From: Frateuria aurantia DSM 6220
GTDB taxonomy: Bacteria; Pseudomonadota; Gammaproteobacteria; Xanthomonadales; Rhodanobacteraceae
Reading direction: 5' to 3'
DNA length: 64,000 bases
NCBI RefSeq assembly: GCF_000242255.2
Contig: NC_017033.1
Location: 868,001-932,000, forward strand
The notes beneath the pieces are model-generated. The model was not told the DNA's origin. It saw nothing but the letters and a program-made list of their open reading frames with translations, and made no database searches. How positions within the stretch are numbered: position 1 is the stretch's first letter; every line of letters starts with the position of its first letter. Below, in pieces: positions 39,320 through 48,452 of the stretch. The translations under genes and the position numbers were made by a program.

Positions 39320-41464
39320 ATGGTTGAACTCGCACATACCGCCTCGGCCGATCTCGATCACTGGATAGAGCAGCATGCACCTGCTTCGCCGGTGCTCGCT
39401 GCCGCGCTTGAAGCCTACGAATCGGCGGTAGCCGATGCCCGTCAGCATGAAGTCTGCGCGATCACCTTGCGCCTGTTGCAGGAGATCGGCGGAGACGAGG
39501 CGACCCTGATCGCCGCGCTGTGGTTCGAGCTGGCACGGCGTGATCCGCCACAGTGGGAGGCCAGACAGGCTGAAGTGGGCGAGGATATCCGCCGGCTGGT
39601 GGCCGGCCAGCTTGCCGCCCAGCAGGTCTGGGCACTGCATGCCGAGCGTCCGGGCGGGCAAGTCGCCGAGGGGCTGCGCCGCCTGTTGCTGGCCATCATC
39701 CGCGATATCCGGGTGGTCTTCATTCTGCTGGCCCGGCAACTGGCCTGCATGCGGCTGGCGGCCCAGGATCCGGATGACGGCGAGCGGCGCGCTCTGGCCC
39801 AGCTGACGCGGGATATCCACGCCCCGCTGGCCAACCGGCTGGGTATCTGGCAGCTGAAGTGGGAGCTGGAAGATCTTGCCTTCCGTTATCTGCAGCCGGA
39901 TACCTACAAGCGCATCGCCAGACTGCTGGACGAGCGCCGGGTGGATCGCGAGCAGTTCATCACCCAGTCGCTGACGATGCTGAAGGAGGCGCTGGCCAAG
40001 GCCGGCATCCAGGCCGATCTGGCCGGGCGGCCCAAGCACATCTATTCGATCTGGAAGAAAATGCAGCGCAAGTCGCTGGAGTTTTCCGATCTATACGATA
40101 TCCGCGCGGTACGGATCCTGGTCGACAGCGTCGCCGACTGCTATGCGGCGCTGGGCGTGGTACATACCTTGTGGCCGAATCTGCCGGGCGAGTTCGACGA
40201 CTACATCGCCCGCCCCAAGGGCAATGATTACCGGTCCCTGCATACCGCCGTGATTGGGCCGCAGGGCAAGACGCTGGAAGTGCAGATCCGTACCCACGAG
40301 ATGCACCAGATCAACGAGCTGGGCGTGGCGGCGCATTGGCGCTACAAGGAAGGCGGCGGCAATGGCGATGCCGATTTCGAGGCCAAGATCGCCTGGATGC
40401 GCAAGCTGCTGGAGTCGCGCGAAAACGAAGGCGAGCTGGCGGCGGATCTGCAGACCGAGCTGCTGGAAGACCGCGTCTATCTGCTGACGCCCAAGGGCGA
40501 AGTACAGGATCTGCCGCGTGGCGCCACGGTGCTGGATTTCGCCTACCAGATCCATACCGAGGTCGGTCATCGCTGCCGTGGCGCCAAGGTCAACGGCCGC
40601 ATCGTGCCGCTGAGTTTCCAGCCCCGCAGCGGCGACCGTATCGAGATCCTCACCGCCAAGCAGTCCGAGCCGCGTCGCGACTGGCTGTCCCCGCATCATG
40701 CCTATCTGCATACCTCGAGAGCGAAGGAAAAGGTGCGAGCCTGGTTCCGCCGCAGTGCCCACGATGCCAATCTGGCGGCAGGCCGGATCCTGTTCGAGCG
40801 GGAGCTGAAAAAACTGGCGCTGCCGGATCCGGATCTTGCCAAGCTGCCGGCGCAATTCAATTTCAAGACCCAGGACGAGCTGCTGGTGGCGCTGGCCCTG
40901 GGTGAGGTGACGGCCGGCCAGATCAGCCGCAGCCTGCAGGAGCCGGTCGAACCGGCCGAAGTCACCCAGTCGGGGTTTGCGATGACGGCCCGGCCGATGC
41001 GGCTGGATGGCGATGCCTTGTCCATCGACGGGGTCGGCAATCTGCTGACCAGCCTGGCTCGATGCTGCCAGCCGCTGCCGGGCGACGAGGTGGCCGGTTT
41101 CATCACCCGCAGTCGCGGGGTCTCGGTGCATCGTCGTGACTGCGTCAGTCTGGGCCGGCTGGCAGCCCGATATCCGGAGCGGCTGATCGATGTCAGCTGG
41201 GGGCGTTCGGCCGCGCAGTCCTACGAAGTCGACATCGAGGTGCGCGGTTATGACCGCAAGGGCCTGCAGCGTGATGTGACTACCGTCATCAGTCATGTCG
41301 GCACCCATATCATCGCCTCCTCCAGTCGGGTGTTCTCGCGGACCGGCGAAGTGGAGATGCGGTTCACCCTGCAAGTCAGCGGCTTTGATCAGCTCTCCTC
41401 GTTGCTGGGAAAGATCGAGACGCTGCCCAATGTGGTCCAGGCCCATCGCTTGCATGGCGGCTGA
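39320..41464 (+). CDS. relA: (p)ppGpp synthetase RelA
   Basis: A 714-residue RelA. The N-terminal hydrolase-like region has lost the HD residues (ALWFELARRDPPQWEARQAEV where active enzymes have HDTVEDT), so it should be a synthetase only. The synthetase domain has YSIWKKMQRK, the EFSDLYDIRAVR segment (the acidic EXDD type of RelA, not the RXKD type of SpoT), DYIARPKGNDYRSLHTAV and LEVQIRTHEMH. TGS (LTPKGEVQDLPRGATVLDFAY), zinc-finger-like and ACT domains follow. It makes the stringent-response alarmone on stalled ribosomes. Confidence 0.95.
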   Translation: MVELAHTASADLDHWIEQHAPASPVLAAALEAYESAVADARQHEVCAITLRLLQEIGGDEATLIAALWFELARRDPPQWEARQAEVGEDIRRLVAGQLAAQQVWALHAERPGGQVAEGLRRLLLAIIRDIRVVFILLARQLACMRLAAQDPDDGERRALAQLTRDIHAPLANRLGIWQLKWELEDLAFRYLQPDTYKRIARLLDERRVDREQFITQSLTMLKEALAKAGIQADLAGRPKHIYSIWKKMQRKSLEFSDLYDIRAVRILVDSVADCYAALGVVHTLWPNLPGEFDDYIARPKGNDYRSLHTAVIGPQGKTLEVQIRTHEMHQINELGVAAHWRYKEGGGNGDADFEAKIAWMRKLLESRENEGELAADLQTELLEDRVYLLTPKGEVQDLPRGATVLDFAYQIHTEVGHRCRGAKVNGRIVPLSFQPRSGDRIEILTAKQSEPRRDWLSPHHAYLHTSRAKEKVRAWFRRSAHDANLAAGRILFERELKKLALPDPDLAKLPAQFNFKTQDELLVALALGEVTAGQISRSLQEPVEPAEVTQSGFAMTARPMRLDGDALSIDGVGNLLTSLARCCQPLPGDEVAGFITRSRGVSVHRRDCVSLGRLAARYPERLIDVSWGRSAAQSYEVDIEVRGYDRKGLQRDVTTVISHVGTHIIASSSRVFSRTGEVEMRFTLQVSGFDQLSSLLGKIETLPNVVQAHRLHGG

Positions 41465-41481
41465 GCATCCGCGCCGGATGC
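41465..41481 (+). terminator. Small hairpin directly after relA
   Basis: Seven-base arms GCATCCG and CGGATGC around CGC, starting on the base after the relA stop. There is no T-run, so it is a weak terminator or a 3'-end stem. Confidence 0.35.
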
Positions 41482-41561
41482 CTGAATGGCCGCTGCCCGC
41501 GATGGACGTGCAGGCGGGGCGGTGTTGTATGCTGGGCCTCGCTTCTCTTTGAATCTTCGTC

Positions 41562-43262
41562 ATGAACAGGCGACAATCTTCTGACACGTCGCCCACCGGG
41601 CGACATGAACCCCGACTGGGCAATGTCGATCAACTGGGGGTGCCCGAAGGGCCCGTTCCGATCACGTCGCCGCCTCGCCGGTCCGGACCGCCGCCGGCGC
41701 GGCGTCCGCTGACGTTCTGGCTGTTGTGGCTGCTGATTCTGGGCATGACGGTGGCCACTGTCTGGTGCTATCAGGACCAGTTGAGGGCGCTGATTCCCAG
41801 TACCACCCTCAACCAGGTGCTGAACCGGGGCGATCAGGCCTTGCAGGCCGGCCATCTGGACGGACATGACGGCAGCAGTGCACGCGAATTGTACGAGGCG
41901 GCGCGTGCACTGGCTCCGGACAATGATCGCGCGATGCAGGGCTTGCGCCAGGTCGCCAGCGCCGAGCTGGACGCCAGTCGTCAGGCTTTGGCCGCCGGCC
42001 GGCTGGACGAGGCCGAGCAGGCGCTGGCGGTTGCCCGCGAGCTCAATGGCGGCGGGGTCATCATCGAGCAGCTGCAGCGTGACATCAATGCCCGTCGCAG
42101 TGCTGGCGACCAGTTGGAGCGTTGGGTGCAGCAGGCCCAGGCCGCTCTGGCCGCCGGCCATCTGGACGGCGATGGCGGCGCTGGCCCTCTGTACCGGCAG
42201 ATGCTGACGATGAATCCTGACAATCCGGTGGCCCAGCACGGTCTGGATCAGGTCGCCAGTGCCATGACCGCCCAGGCCAGGCAGGCGATCGCGGCCCATG
42301 ATCTTGCAGCGGCCGCCGACTGGGTCAGCCGGCTGGTGGCGCTGAATCCGGATTATGCCGAATTGCCTGTGCTCAAGGGCGAGCTGGTCGACCAGCAACA
42401 GGCCGCGGCACAGCAGTTGCAGGCCGATCTGGACAAGGCCGGCCAGGCCTTGCGCGACGGGCGCATCAGCGGAGCCTCGCCTGATACCGCACAGGCCGGC
42501 TATCAGGCGGCGCTGGTGCTGGATCCCCAGAACGCGCAGGCCAAGGCAGGGCTGGCCCAGGTCGCCGCGGCTCTGATCATGCAGGCCGACGCCGCCCTGG
42601 AAGCGGGGGACAGCCGCCAGGCGCGGGCATTGCTGGATCAGGCCGCACCCTTGGCCCCCGACTCGCCTGAGCTGAATACGGTACGGGCCCAGTTGCAGGA
42701 TGATGGCCGTGGCGATAAGGCGGCCGTCGCCGTGCCGCCGCCGGTCGCGGCCTCCGCGGCCTTGCCGGCGGCCCGGATCCGTGCCCCGACTCCGACTCAG
42801 GCCGTCGCTGAGCTGTCCCCGGCACAGCAGGCCCAGGTCGCTCAATGGCTGCAGCAGGCCGGCACGGCAGCAGCAGCAGGGCAGATCATGCTGCCGCCCG
42901 GCGCCAGCGCCTATGATCTGTATCGACAGGTGCTGGCGACGGATCCGCACAATGCCGCAGCGCAGGCCGGTCTGCAGGGCTTGCCGGCAGCGGCCCGGCA
43001 AGCCCTGGTGGTGGCCATGGGCAGCGGCCAGCTGGGCCAGGCCGAGGGACTTCTGGCCAGCCTGGGCCAGTTGCAGCCCGGTGATGCCAGCCTAGGCGTG
43101 ATGCGCGAGCAACTGGCCAATGCCTGGATCGATCAGGCCATCCAGCAGCTGGATGCCGGCGACAAGCCGGGCTGTGCCCAGGCCTTGCATCATGCCCGCC
43201 AGCTGAGCCCTCGCAATCCACGCCTGCCTGGCTTGTATGCCCATCTGAACGCGGCACGCTGA
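41562..43262 (+). CDS. Membrane-anchored tetratricopeptide-like repeat protein
   Basis: A 566-residue protein with a Pro/Arg-rich cytoplasmic N-terminus, one membrane helix (about residues 48-68, LTFWLLWLLILGMTVATVW) and an extracytoplasmic body of repeats. A unit of about 130 residues recurs four times: an Ala-rich helix (AxxALxAGxLDG), a LYxxxLxxDPxNxxAxxGL segment, then AxxAIAAxDxxxAxxxLxxLxPxxxxL. This looks like TPR/Sel1-type scaffolding. No enzyme motif is seen; a role in assembling an envelope complex is inference. Its stop overlaps the next gene's ATG (TGATG), so the two are co-translated. Confidence 0.68.
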   Translation: MNRRQSSDTSPTGRHEPRLGNVDQLGVPEGPVPITSPPRRSGPPPARRPLTFWLLWLLILGMTVATVWCYQDQLRALIPSTTLNQVLNRGDQALQAGHLDGHDGSSARELYEAARALAPDNDRAMQGLRQVASAELDASRQALAAGRLDEAEQALAVARELNGGGVIIEQLQRDINARRSAGDQLERWVQQAQAALAAGHLDGDGGAGPLYRQMLTMNPDNPVAQHGLDQVASAMTAQARQAIAAHDLAAAADWVSRLVALNPDYAELPVLKGELVDQQQAAAQQLQADLDKAGQALRDGRISGASPDTAQAGYQAALVLDPQNAQAKAGLAQVAAALIMQADAALEAGDSRQARALLDQAAPLAPDSPELNTVRAQLQDDGRGDKAAVAVPPPVAASAALPAARIRAPTPTQAVAELSPAQQAQVAQWLQQAGTAAAAGQIMLPPGASAYDLYRQVLATDPHNAAAQAGLQGLPAAARQALVVAMGSGQLGQAEGLLASLGQLQPGDASLGVMREQLANAWIDQAIQQLDAGDKPGCAQALHHARQLSPRNPRLPGLYAHLNAAR

Positions 43263-44137
43263 TGGGCGGGGGCTCGGAAACACGGCCACTGCTGGTGATC
43301 GGCGGTCGCAGCCAGATAGGCTGTTTCCTGCGCCGGCGCTTGGCCGAAACGGAGCAGCCGGTGCTGGCGGCCAGCCGTCAGCCGGGACCTGACACCACCG
43401 GATGGCATTGGCTGCACGCCGAGCTTCCCGATGCCATGCCTGGATGGCCGCCGCTGGCGGGCATCATCAGTGCCGGCCCGCTGGGGCTGCTGGCGGAGTG
43501 GCTCGCCGGGCAGCCGGGCCTGGACTGCCCGCTGGTGGTCGCAACCAGTTCAATGAGCGCGATCAGCAAGCGCGATTCACCGGTCGCTGCGGAACAGGCT
43601 CTGGCCTCCGCCCTGACGGCGGCCGAGCAGCGGTTGCAGGCCGTATGCGAGGAGCAGGGGCGGGCCTGGACGATATTGCGCCCGACCCTGATCTATGGCG
43701 CGGGACTGGACCGCAGTCTCAGCCCTATTGCTCGGAGAGCCGCCCGTTGGCGGGTCTTTCCGCTGCCGCCGGGGCGGGGCCTGCGCCAGCCCGTCCACGC
43801 CGACGACGTGGCGGCTGCGCTGCTGGCCTGCCGCCACACCGAATCGGCCTGGGGGCAGATCATTCCTTGCGGCGGCGGCGAGCGTCTGCCGGCGGCCGAG
43901 ATGTTCGCCCGGGTCTGGCGCAGCCTGCCAGGGGCGGTGCTCCCGATGCCGGTGCCAGCCATGGCGGTGAAGGTATCTGGATGGCTGATGCCGGCGCGGG
44001 CCGGCATGCTGGCCAGACTCGAAGCGGATCTGGTGGCCGACAACCATATGCTGCGGACGCGCCTGGGATTGCAGCCCCGCGGTTTTCATCCAGGCGCCGA
44101 CGACTGGTGGCCGTCGGCCGTGGCCGACCCTGGCTGA
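43262..44137 (+). CDS. NAD(P)-binding epimerase/dehydratase-like protein
   Basis: A 291-residue extended SDR-type protein. The N-terminal Rossmann motif is degenerate (PLLVIGGRSQIGCFLRRRL instead of GxxGxxG). Further on are LVVATSSMSAI (strand before a catalytic Ser), LRPTLIYGAGLDRSLSPIARR and the substrate-side GRGLRQPVHADDVAAALLAC, typical of UDP-sugar epimerase relatives. I do not find the usual YxxxK dyad clearly, so it may not be a standard epimerase. The gene begins within the stop of the repeat protein gene. Confidence 0.72.
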   Translation: MGGGSETRPLLVIGGRSQIGCFLRRRLAETEQPVLAASRQPGPDTTGWHWLHAELPDAMPGWPPLAGIISAGPLGLLAEWLAGQPGLDCPLVVATSSMSAISKRDSPVAAEQALASALTAAEQRLQAVCEEQGRAWTILRPTLIYGAGLDRSLSPIARRAARWRVFPLPPGRGLRQPVHADDVAAALLACRHTESAWGQIIPCGGGERLPAAEMFARVWRSLPGAVLPMPVPAMAVKVSGWLMPARAGMLARLEADLVADNHMLRTRLGLQPRGFHPGADDWWPSAVADPG

Positions 44138-44310
44138 TACTTCACCGTCCTTGGTCGTGAGAGCTGGCAGGGCTTGCCTGCTTTCCGGTTTGCCTGCAAC
44201 AGCGCCGCCGGTTGCCAGCGGATAGCCACAATCGAGCTCGGGCGTTCAGATCTGCGCAGGTCGGCCGCCGTTATCATTCTTATCACTTCTTTCCTTTCCG
44301 GTAATCAGGC

Positions 44311-46644
44311 TTGGCTGCTTTCAATTCCCTGTTTTCTCTCTGGCGACGTGCCTGGCCGATGCTTCGGATTCCATGCTTTGTCGGTCTGGGCCTGCTGGTC
44401 GGTTTTGTGGTGCCCTATGTGCTGATGCTGGACCGGGAGGTGCGTTCCCGTTTCAATGATCTGGTCTTCGCGGTGCCGACCCGGGTCTATGCCCGTCCCT
44501 TGCCGTTGAGTCAGGGGCTGGCGATGAATGCCGCGACTCTGGAGCTGGAATTGACCTTTGCCGGTTACCAGCCGGGCGATGGCAAGACCCCCGGGACCTG
44601 GCAGCGTCAGGTGGGGCGTTATCTGATCGGCAATCGTGGCTACCATGGCCCGGACGGCGCCGTAGCGGCGCAGAACCTGGTGCTGGTCCTGGCCGGCGGG
44701 CGGATCGCCCGCTTGCAGGCGGCGGACTCGGGGCGGCCGCTGGAACAGGCGCATCTGGATCCTGCGCGGATCGCCACGGTCTATGGTGCCAGCCAGGAAG
44801 AGCGGCGCATGCTGCGGCTGAACGAGGTGCCGCCGCTGCTGCTGGGCGGGCTGCAGGCCGTGGAAGACCGCGATTTCAAGCATCATCACGGGGTCGATCC
44901 GATGGCGATCGCCCGGGCCATGTTTGCCAATCTGCGGGCGGGTCATACCGTGCAAGGTGGTTCCACCCTGACCCAGCAGCTGGTCCGCAACCTGTATCTG
45001 AGTCGTACCCAGACCTTCAATCGCAAGATCAACGAAGCCTTGATGTCGGTACTGCTGGAAATGCATTACAGCAAGGCTCGAATTCTGGAAGCCTACGTCA
45101 ACGACGTGTTTCTGGGCCAGCAGGGCGCTCAGGCGGTGCATGGCTTCGCGGCGGCGGCCGAGTTTTATTTCGGGCGTCGGGTCGAGGGACTGCCGCCCCA
45201 GGATCTGGCGCTGCTGATCGGTCTGGTCAAAGGCCCCAGCTATTACGATCCCCGGCGTTATCCCGAGCACGCCCTGCAACGGCGCAACGTGGTGCTGCAG
45301 GAGTTCGTGGCCACGGGCCTGCTGGATGCCGACCAGGCCCGTACCGCCGCGGCCCAGCCGCTGGGCGTGGTGGCCGGTGGCCAGCTGCCGCACAACCGGT
45401 TTCCGGCCTTTATGCAGCTGGTGCGCGCCCAGATCACCCATGACTTCGACGAGGCGACCCTGCGACAGGGCAATCTCAGTATCTTCACCACGCTGGACCC
45501 GGCGACCCAGCTGGATACCGAGCAGGCCATCGCCACCACCGTGGCCGGTATGGGGCGGCGGGGCCAGAATATCCAGGCGGCCGGCGTGGTGACCGATGTC
45601 GCCGGCAGTTCAGTGCTGGCGATGGTGGGCAGCAAGCTGCCGGGCGACCAGGGTTTCAACCGCGCGATGGATGCGCGCCGGCCGATCGGTTCGCTGATCA
45701 AGCCGCTGGTCTATCTGGTGGCGCTGACCCAGCCCGAGCGCTGGAATCTGGCCACGCCGCTGGATGACGGTCCGGTGGCCTTGCAACAGCCCGACGGCAG
45801 TCTCTGGTCGCCGCAGAATGATGACAACCAGAGTCACGGCCAGGTCCCGATGGTGGATGCGCTGGCCCATTCCTGGAATCTGGCCACCGTGCATCTGGGC
45901 CTGGCGATCGGCGTGGCGCGGGTGCAGGCTTTTCTGCAGTCCTTCGGCCTGGCCAAGATCAATGCCGGCCCCTCGTTGTTGCTGGGGGCAGTGGATCTGG
46001 CTCCGTTGCAGGTCGCGCAGCTGTACCAGTACATCGCCGATGACGGCTATGCGACCCAGTTGATGGCGGTCAGTGCGGTGCTGGACGGCGACGGCACGGT
46101 GATCAAGCGGTATCAGGTGCGGGCAGGCAAGGGCCAGTACCAGCCCGCCGTGCGCCAGATCCGCTGGGCGATGCAGCAGGTGACTCAGGTCGGCACTGCG
46201 CACGCCATCGGGGAATCCGGTCTTGCCGGCCTGCATGCCGCCGGCAAGACCGGTACCAGCGACAGCCAGCGGGACAGCTGGTTCGCCGGATTCACCGGCC
46301 AGCATCTGGCCGTGTTCTGGATGGGCCGTGATGACAACCATCCGACCGGGCTGTGGGGGGCCTCCGGCAGCCTGAAAGCCTGGATTGCGCTGTTTCACCG
46401 CCTGCCCAGCACGCCGTTGTCGGCGGAGCCCGGCCCTGGCCTGGAAATGGCCTGGGTGGATCCGGCCAGTGGCAAGCGGACTGACCCCCAATGTGCGGGA
46501 GCCCGCCAAATGCCTTTCGTGATCGGGTATCTTGCGCAGGATACGCAGGGCTGTTTCTGGCAGCATGTGCAGAACTTCTTTGGCGGCGGCCCGGGTTCCT
46601 CCGACCCGGCCCCCGCACCCTCCGATACCACCAGCCGAGATTGA
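44311..46644 (+). CDS. mrcB: Class A penicillin-binding protein 1B
   Basis: A 777-residue bifunctional peptidoglycan synthase with one N-terminal membrane helix and a UB2H-like region. The glycosyltransferase domain has AVEDRDFKHHHGVDP (catalytic Glu near residue 188), GGSTLTQQLVRNLYL and RKINEALMSVLLE. The transpeptidase has S461 in GSLIKPLVY, SWN, and KTGTS from K646. It builds and cross-links cell wall and is a beta-lactam target. The start is a TTG at 44311; an ATG at 44359 (MLRIPCFVG) is the alternative, and neither has a strong ribosome site. The C-terminal Pro/Ser tail is disordered. Confidence 0.92.
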   Translation: MAAFNSLFSLWRRAWPMLRIPCFVGLGLLVGFVVPYVLMLDREVRSRFNDLVFAVPTRVYARPLPLSQGLAMNAATLELELTFAGYQPGDGKTPGTWQRQVGRYLIGNRGYHGPDGAVAAQNLVLVLAGGRIARLQAADSGRPLEQAHLDPARIATVYGASQEERRMLRLNEVPPLLLGGLQAVEDRDFKHHHGVDPMAIARAMFANLRAGHTVQGGSTLTQQLVRNLYLSRTQTFNRKINEALMSVLLEMHYSKARILEAYVNDVFLGQQGAQAVHGFAAAAEFYFGRRVEGLPPQDLALLIGLVKGPSYYDPRRYPEHALQRRNVVLQEFVATGLLDADQARTAAAQPLGVVAGGQLPHNRFPAFMQLVRAQITHDFDEATLRQGNLSIFTTLDPATQLDTEQAIATTVAGMGRRGQNIQAAGVVTDVAGSSVLAMVGSKLPGDQGFNRAMDARRPIGSLIKPLVYLVALTQPERWNLATPLDDGPVALQQPDGSLWSPQNDDNQSHGQVPMVDALAHSWNLATVHLGLAIGVARVQAFLQSFGLAKINAGPSLLLGAVDLAPLQVAQLYQYIADDGYATQLMAVSAVLDGDGTVIKRYQVRAGKGQYQPAVRQIRWAMQQVTQVGTAHAIGESGLAGLHAAGKTGTSDSQRDSWFAGFTGQHLAVFWMGRDDNHPTGLWGASGSLKAWIALFHRLPSTPLSAEPGPGLEMAWVDPASGKRTDPQCAGARQMPFVIGYLAQDTQGCFWQHVQNFFGGGPGSSDPAPAPSDTTSRD

Positions 46645-46647
46645 GTG

Positions 46648-47196
46648 ATGCAGACCCGTTTGAATTGTGTGTTTCTGTTGGCGGTCGCAGCGCTGCTGGG
46701 GGGCTGCAGCCTGTTCAATCGCTGGGAAGCCAAGCCGTCGCCGCTGCCGCCCAGACCGGTGGAAGCCGATTACGACCGCGTCGCCGCGATCCGGGCCGCG
46801 GGTGACCGCGAGGCGGCCCTGACCGACAGTGCCATCGATGTGGCGCCGCTGCGGGATCCCGGGGTGGCGATTCTGGAAGACCAGGCCCAGCAGAATCTGC
46901 AGACACGGCATTACGCGCTGGCGGCCGGCGAGCTGGATCAGGCCCTGCAGCGCAATCCGGACTCGCCCGATCTGCTGCAGGACCGGGCCGAGGCCGCGGT
47001 GGGGCTGAAGGATTACGCCCGGGCCGAGACTTTGGCCCAACGCTCGTGGTCGCTGGGTCCCAAGCTGGGTCCCTTGTGCGCCCGCAACTGGCAGACCGTG
47101 GTCGAGATGCGTCTGCTGGCCCATGATGCGGCGGGCGTCGCCCAGGCGCGCAGCCAGGTTCTGGCCTGCCACAAGGCCAGTGTGCCGCGCTATTGA
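46648..47196 (+). CDS. TPR-containing lipoprotein (possible PBP1B partner)
   Basis: A 182-residue lipoprotein: signal with lipobox LLGGCSLF, then helix-rich repeats (NLQTRHYALAAGELDQALQRNPDSPDLL, KDYARAETLAQRSWSLGP) of TPR type. It starts 4 bases after the mrcB stop, with GAG spacing typical of coupled genes. Outer-membrane lipoproteins such as LpoB activate PBP1B in enterobacteria. This protein is not homologous to LpoB as far as I can see, but its position makes an analogous partner role worth testing. Two cysteines late in the protein may pair. Confidence 0.75.
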   Translation: MQTRLNCVFLLAVAALLGGCSLFNRWEAKPSPLPPRPVEADYDRVAAIRAAGDREAALTDSAIDVAPLRDPGVAILEDQAQQNLQTRHYALAAGELDQALQRNPDSPDLLQDRAEAAVGLKDYARAETLAQRSWSLGPKLGPLCARNWQTVVEMRLLAHDAAGVAQARSQVLACHKASVPRY

Positions 47197-47247
47197 GGAG
47201 GAGGCAGGGTCCGCTGCCGCCGTGAGGGCCGTCTTCGGCTCACCTCG

Positions 47248-48450
47248 GTGAGTCTGCAAAATCTTGTTGGCGCCCCGGGCAGGGCGCGGGAAAGTACTTT
47301 GGTATCAGATACAGTTCAAATCGACCGGCCGGTCATCGGCATCGTCGGCAGCCAGGGCGCCTTCGGTCGCTGGCTGCAGCAGTTTTTCAGTCGCCGGATG
47401 GGCTTGCAGGTGATCGGTCGCGATCCCCATGGCGATACCGCGCTGAGCGAGGAGGCTCTTGTCGAAGCCGCCGATGTGCTGATCTTCAGCGCACCGATCC
47501 GTATCACGCCAGAGCTGATCCGGCATTATGTCCAGGTCGCCGCCGGGGCCGAACGCGGCAAGCTGTGGATGGATCTGACCTCGATCAAGCTGGCGCCGGT
47601 GGAGGCCTTGCTGGAATCGCAGGCTGAAGTCGTCGGTCTGCATCCGATGTGCGCGCCGCCCAAGATATCCACCTTGCGCGGCCGTCCGCTGGTGGTCTGT
47701 CCGGCCCGGCTGGACCGCTGGCAGGGCTGGTTGCAGGCGTTTCTGCAAGCCAGCGAGGCGCAGTGCCGAACGGTGGAACCCGGGCAGCATGATCGCATCA
47801 TGGCTCTGGTCCAGGGGCTGAGCCATGCCAGCCATATGCTGCAAGGGGCCGTGCTGACCCAGCTGGCGCCGGAGCTGGGCGGCATGGCGGCGATTTCGGA
47901 ACTGGGAACCATCGGCCATGCGCTGGATCTGACCGTGACGCGTCGGGTACTGGGCGGAAATCCGGATATCTATACGGATATCCAGTTTGACAATCCCCAT
48001 GTGCTGGAGGTGCTCAAGCATCTGCAACGCCAGCTCGATGGGCTGGCCGAGGCGGTGGGCCGCGGTGACGATGCCGCTCGCCGTCAGGTCCGGAAGCACT
48101 GGCTGGTCGACAGCGCCCGGACCTTCGGGCGCGAGGATCTGCAAGAGGGCAGTCATGCTTTCGAGCGGCTGGGGTATCTGCTGGAGGATCTGGCCGAACC
48201 GCGTTATCTCAGCGTCTTCCTGCCCGAAGACAGGCCTGGTTCCCTGCGTGCTCTGCTGTCGGCATTCGAGGACTGCGGGGTCAACCTGGATTCGATTCAC
48301 TCTTCGCGCAATCCCGAAGGCGAACTGCATTTCCGGTTGGGTGTCAGCCGCGATTGCGAGGCTGATCGCCTGCATGCCGTGGCCTCGGCGATCGAGAAGG
48401 CAGGCATCGGCCGGGTAGTGGCCGGCCTGGTCAGCGACCGGACCGGCTGA
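47248..48450 (+). CDS. tyrA: Prephenate dehydrogenase TyrA with C-terminal ACT domain
   Basis: A 400-residue enzyme that oxidises prephenate to 4-hydroxyphenylpyruvate for tyrosine synthesis. The NAD-binding start is GIVGSQGAFGRWLQQFF, the conserved VVGLHPMCAPP carries the active-site His, and LVQGLSHASHMLQGAV matches the helical dimer domain. A C-terminal ACT domain (about 315-395: LSVFLPEDRPGSLRALLSAF) suggests feedback by an aromatic amino acid. The start is uncertain: the GTG at 47248 is given; a TTG at 47299 preceded by GGGAAAG is a credible alternative and would remove 17 residues. It ends 2 bases from the convergent cyclase gene. Confidence 0.88.
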   Translation: MSLQNLVGAPGRARESTLVSDTVQIDRPVIGIVGSQGAFGRWLQQFFSRRMGLQVIGRDPHGDTALSEEALVEAADVLIFSAPIRITPELIRHYVQVAAGAERGKLWMDLTSIKLAPVEALLESQAEVVGLHPMCAPPKISTLRGRPLVVCPARLDRWQGWLQAFLQASEAQCRTVEPGQHDRIMALVQGLSHASHMLQGAVLTQLAPELGGMAAISELGTIGHALDLTVTRRVLGGNPDIYTDIQFDNPHVLEVLKHLQRQLDGLAEAVGRGDDAARRQVRKHWLVDSARTFGREDLQEGSHAFERLGYLLEDLAEPRYLSVFLPEDRPGSLRALLSAFEDCGVNLDSIHSSRNPEGELHFRLGVSRDCEADRLHAVASAIEKAGIGRVVAGLVSDRTG

Positions 48451-48452
48451 GG

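Noticed and set aside
45610-47259. Minus-strand open frame of 549 codons opposite mrcB and the lipoprotein gene
   Set aside because: Spans two well-supported genes on the other strand and shows no protein family.
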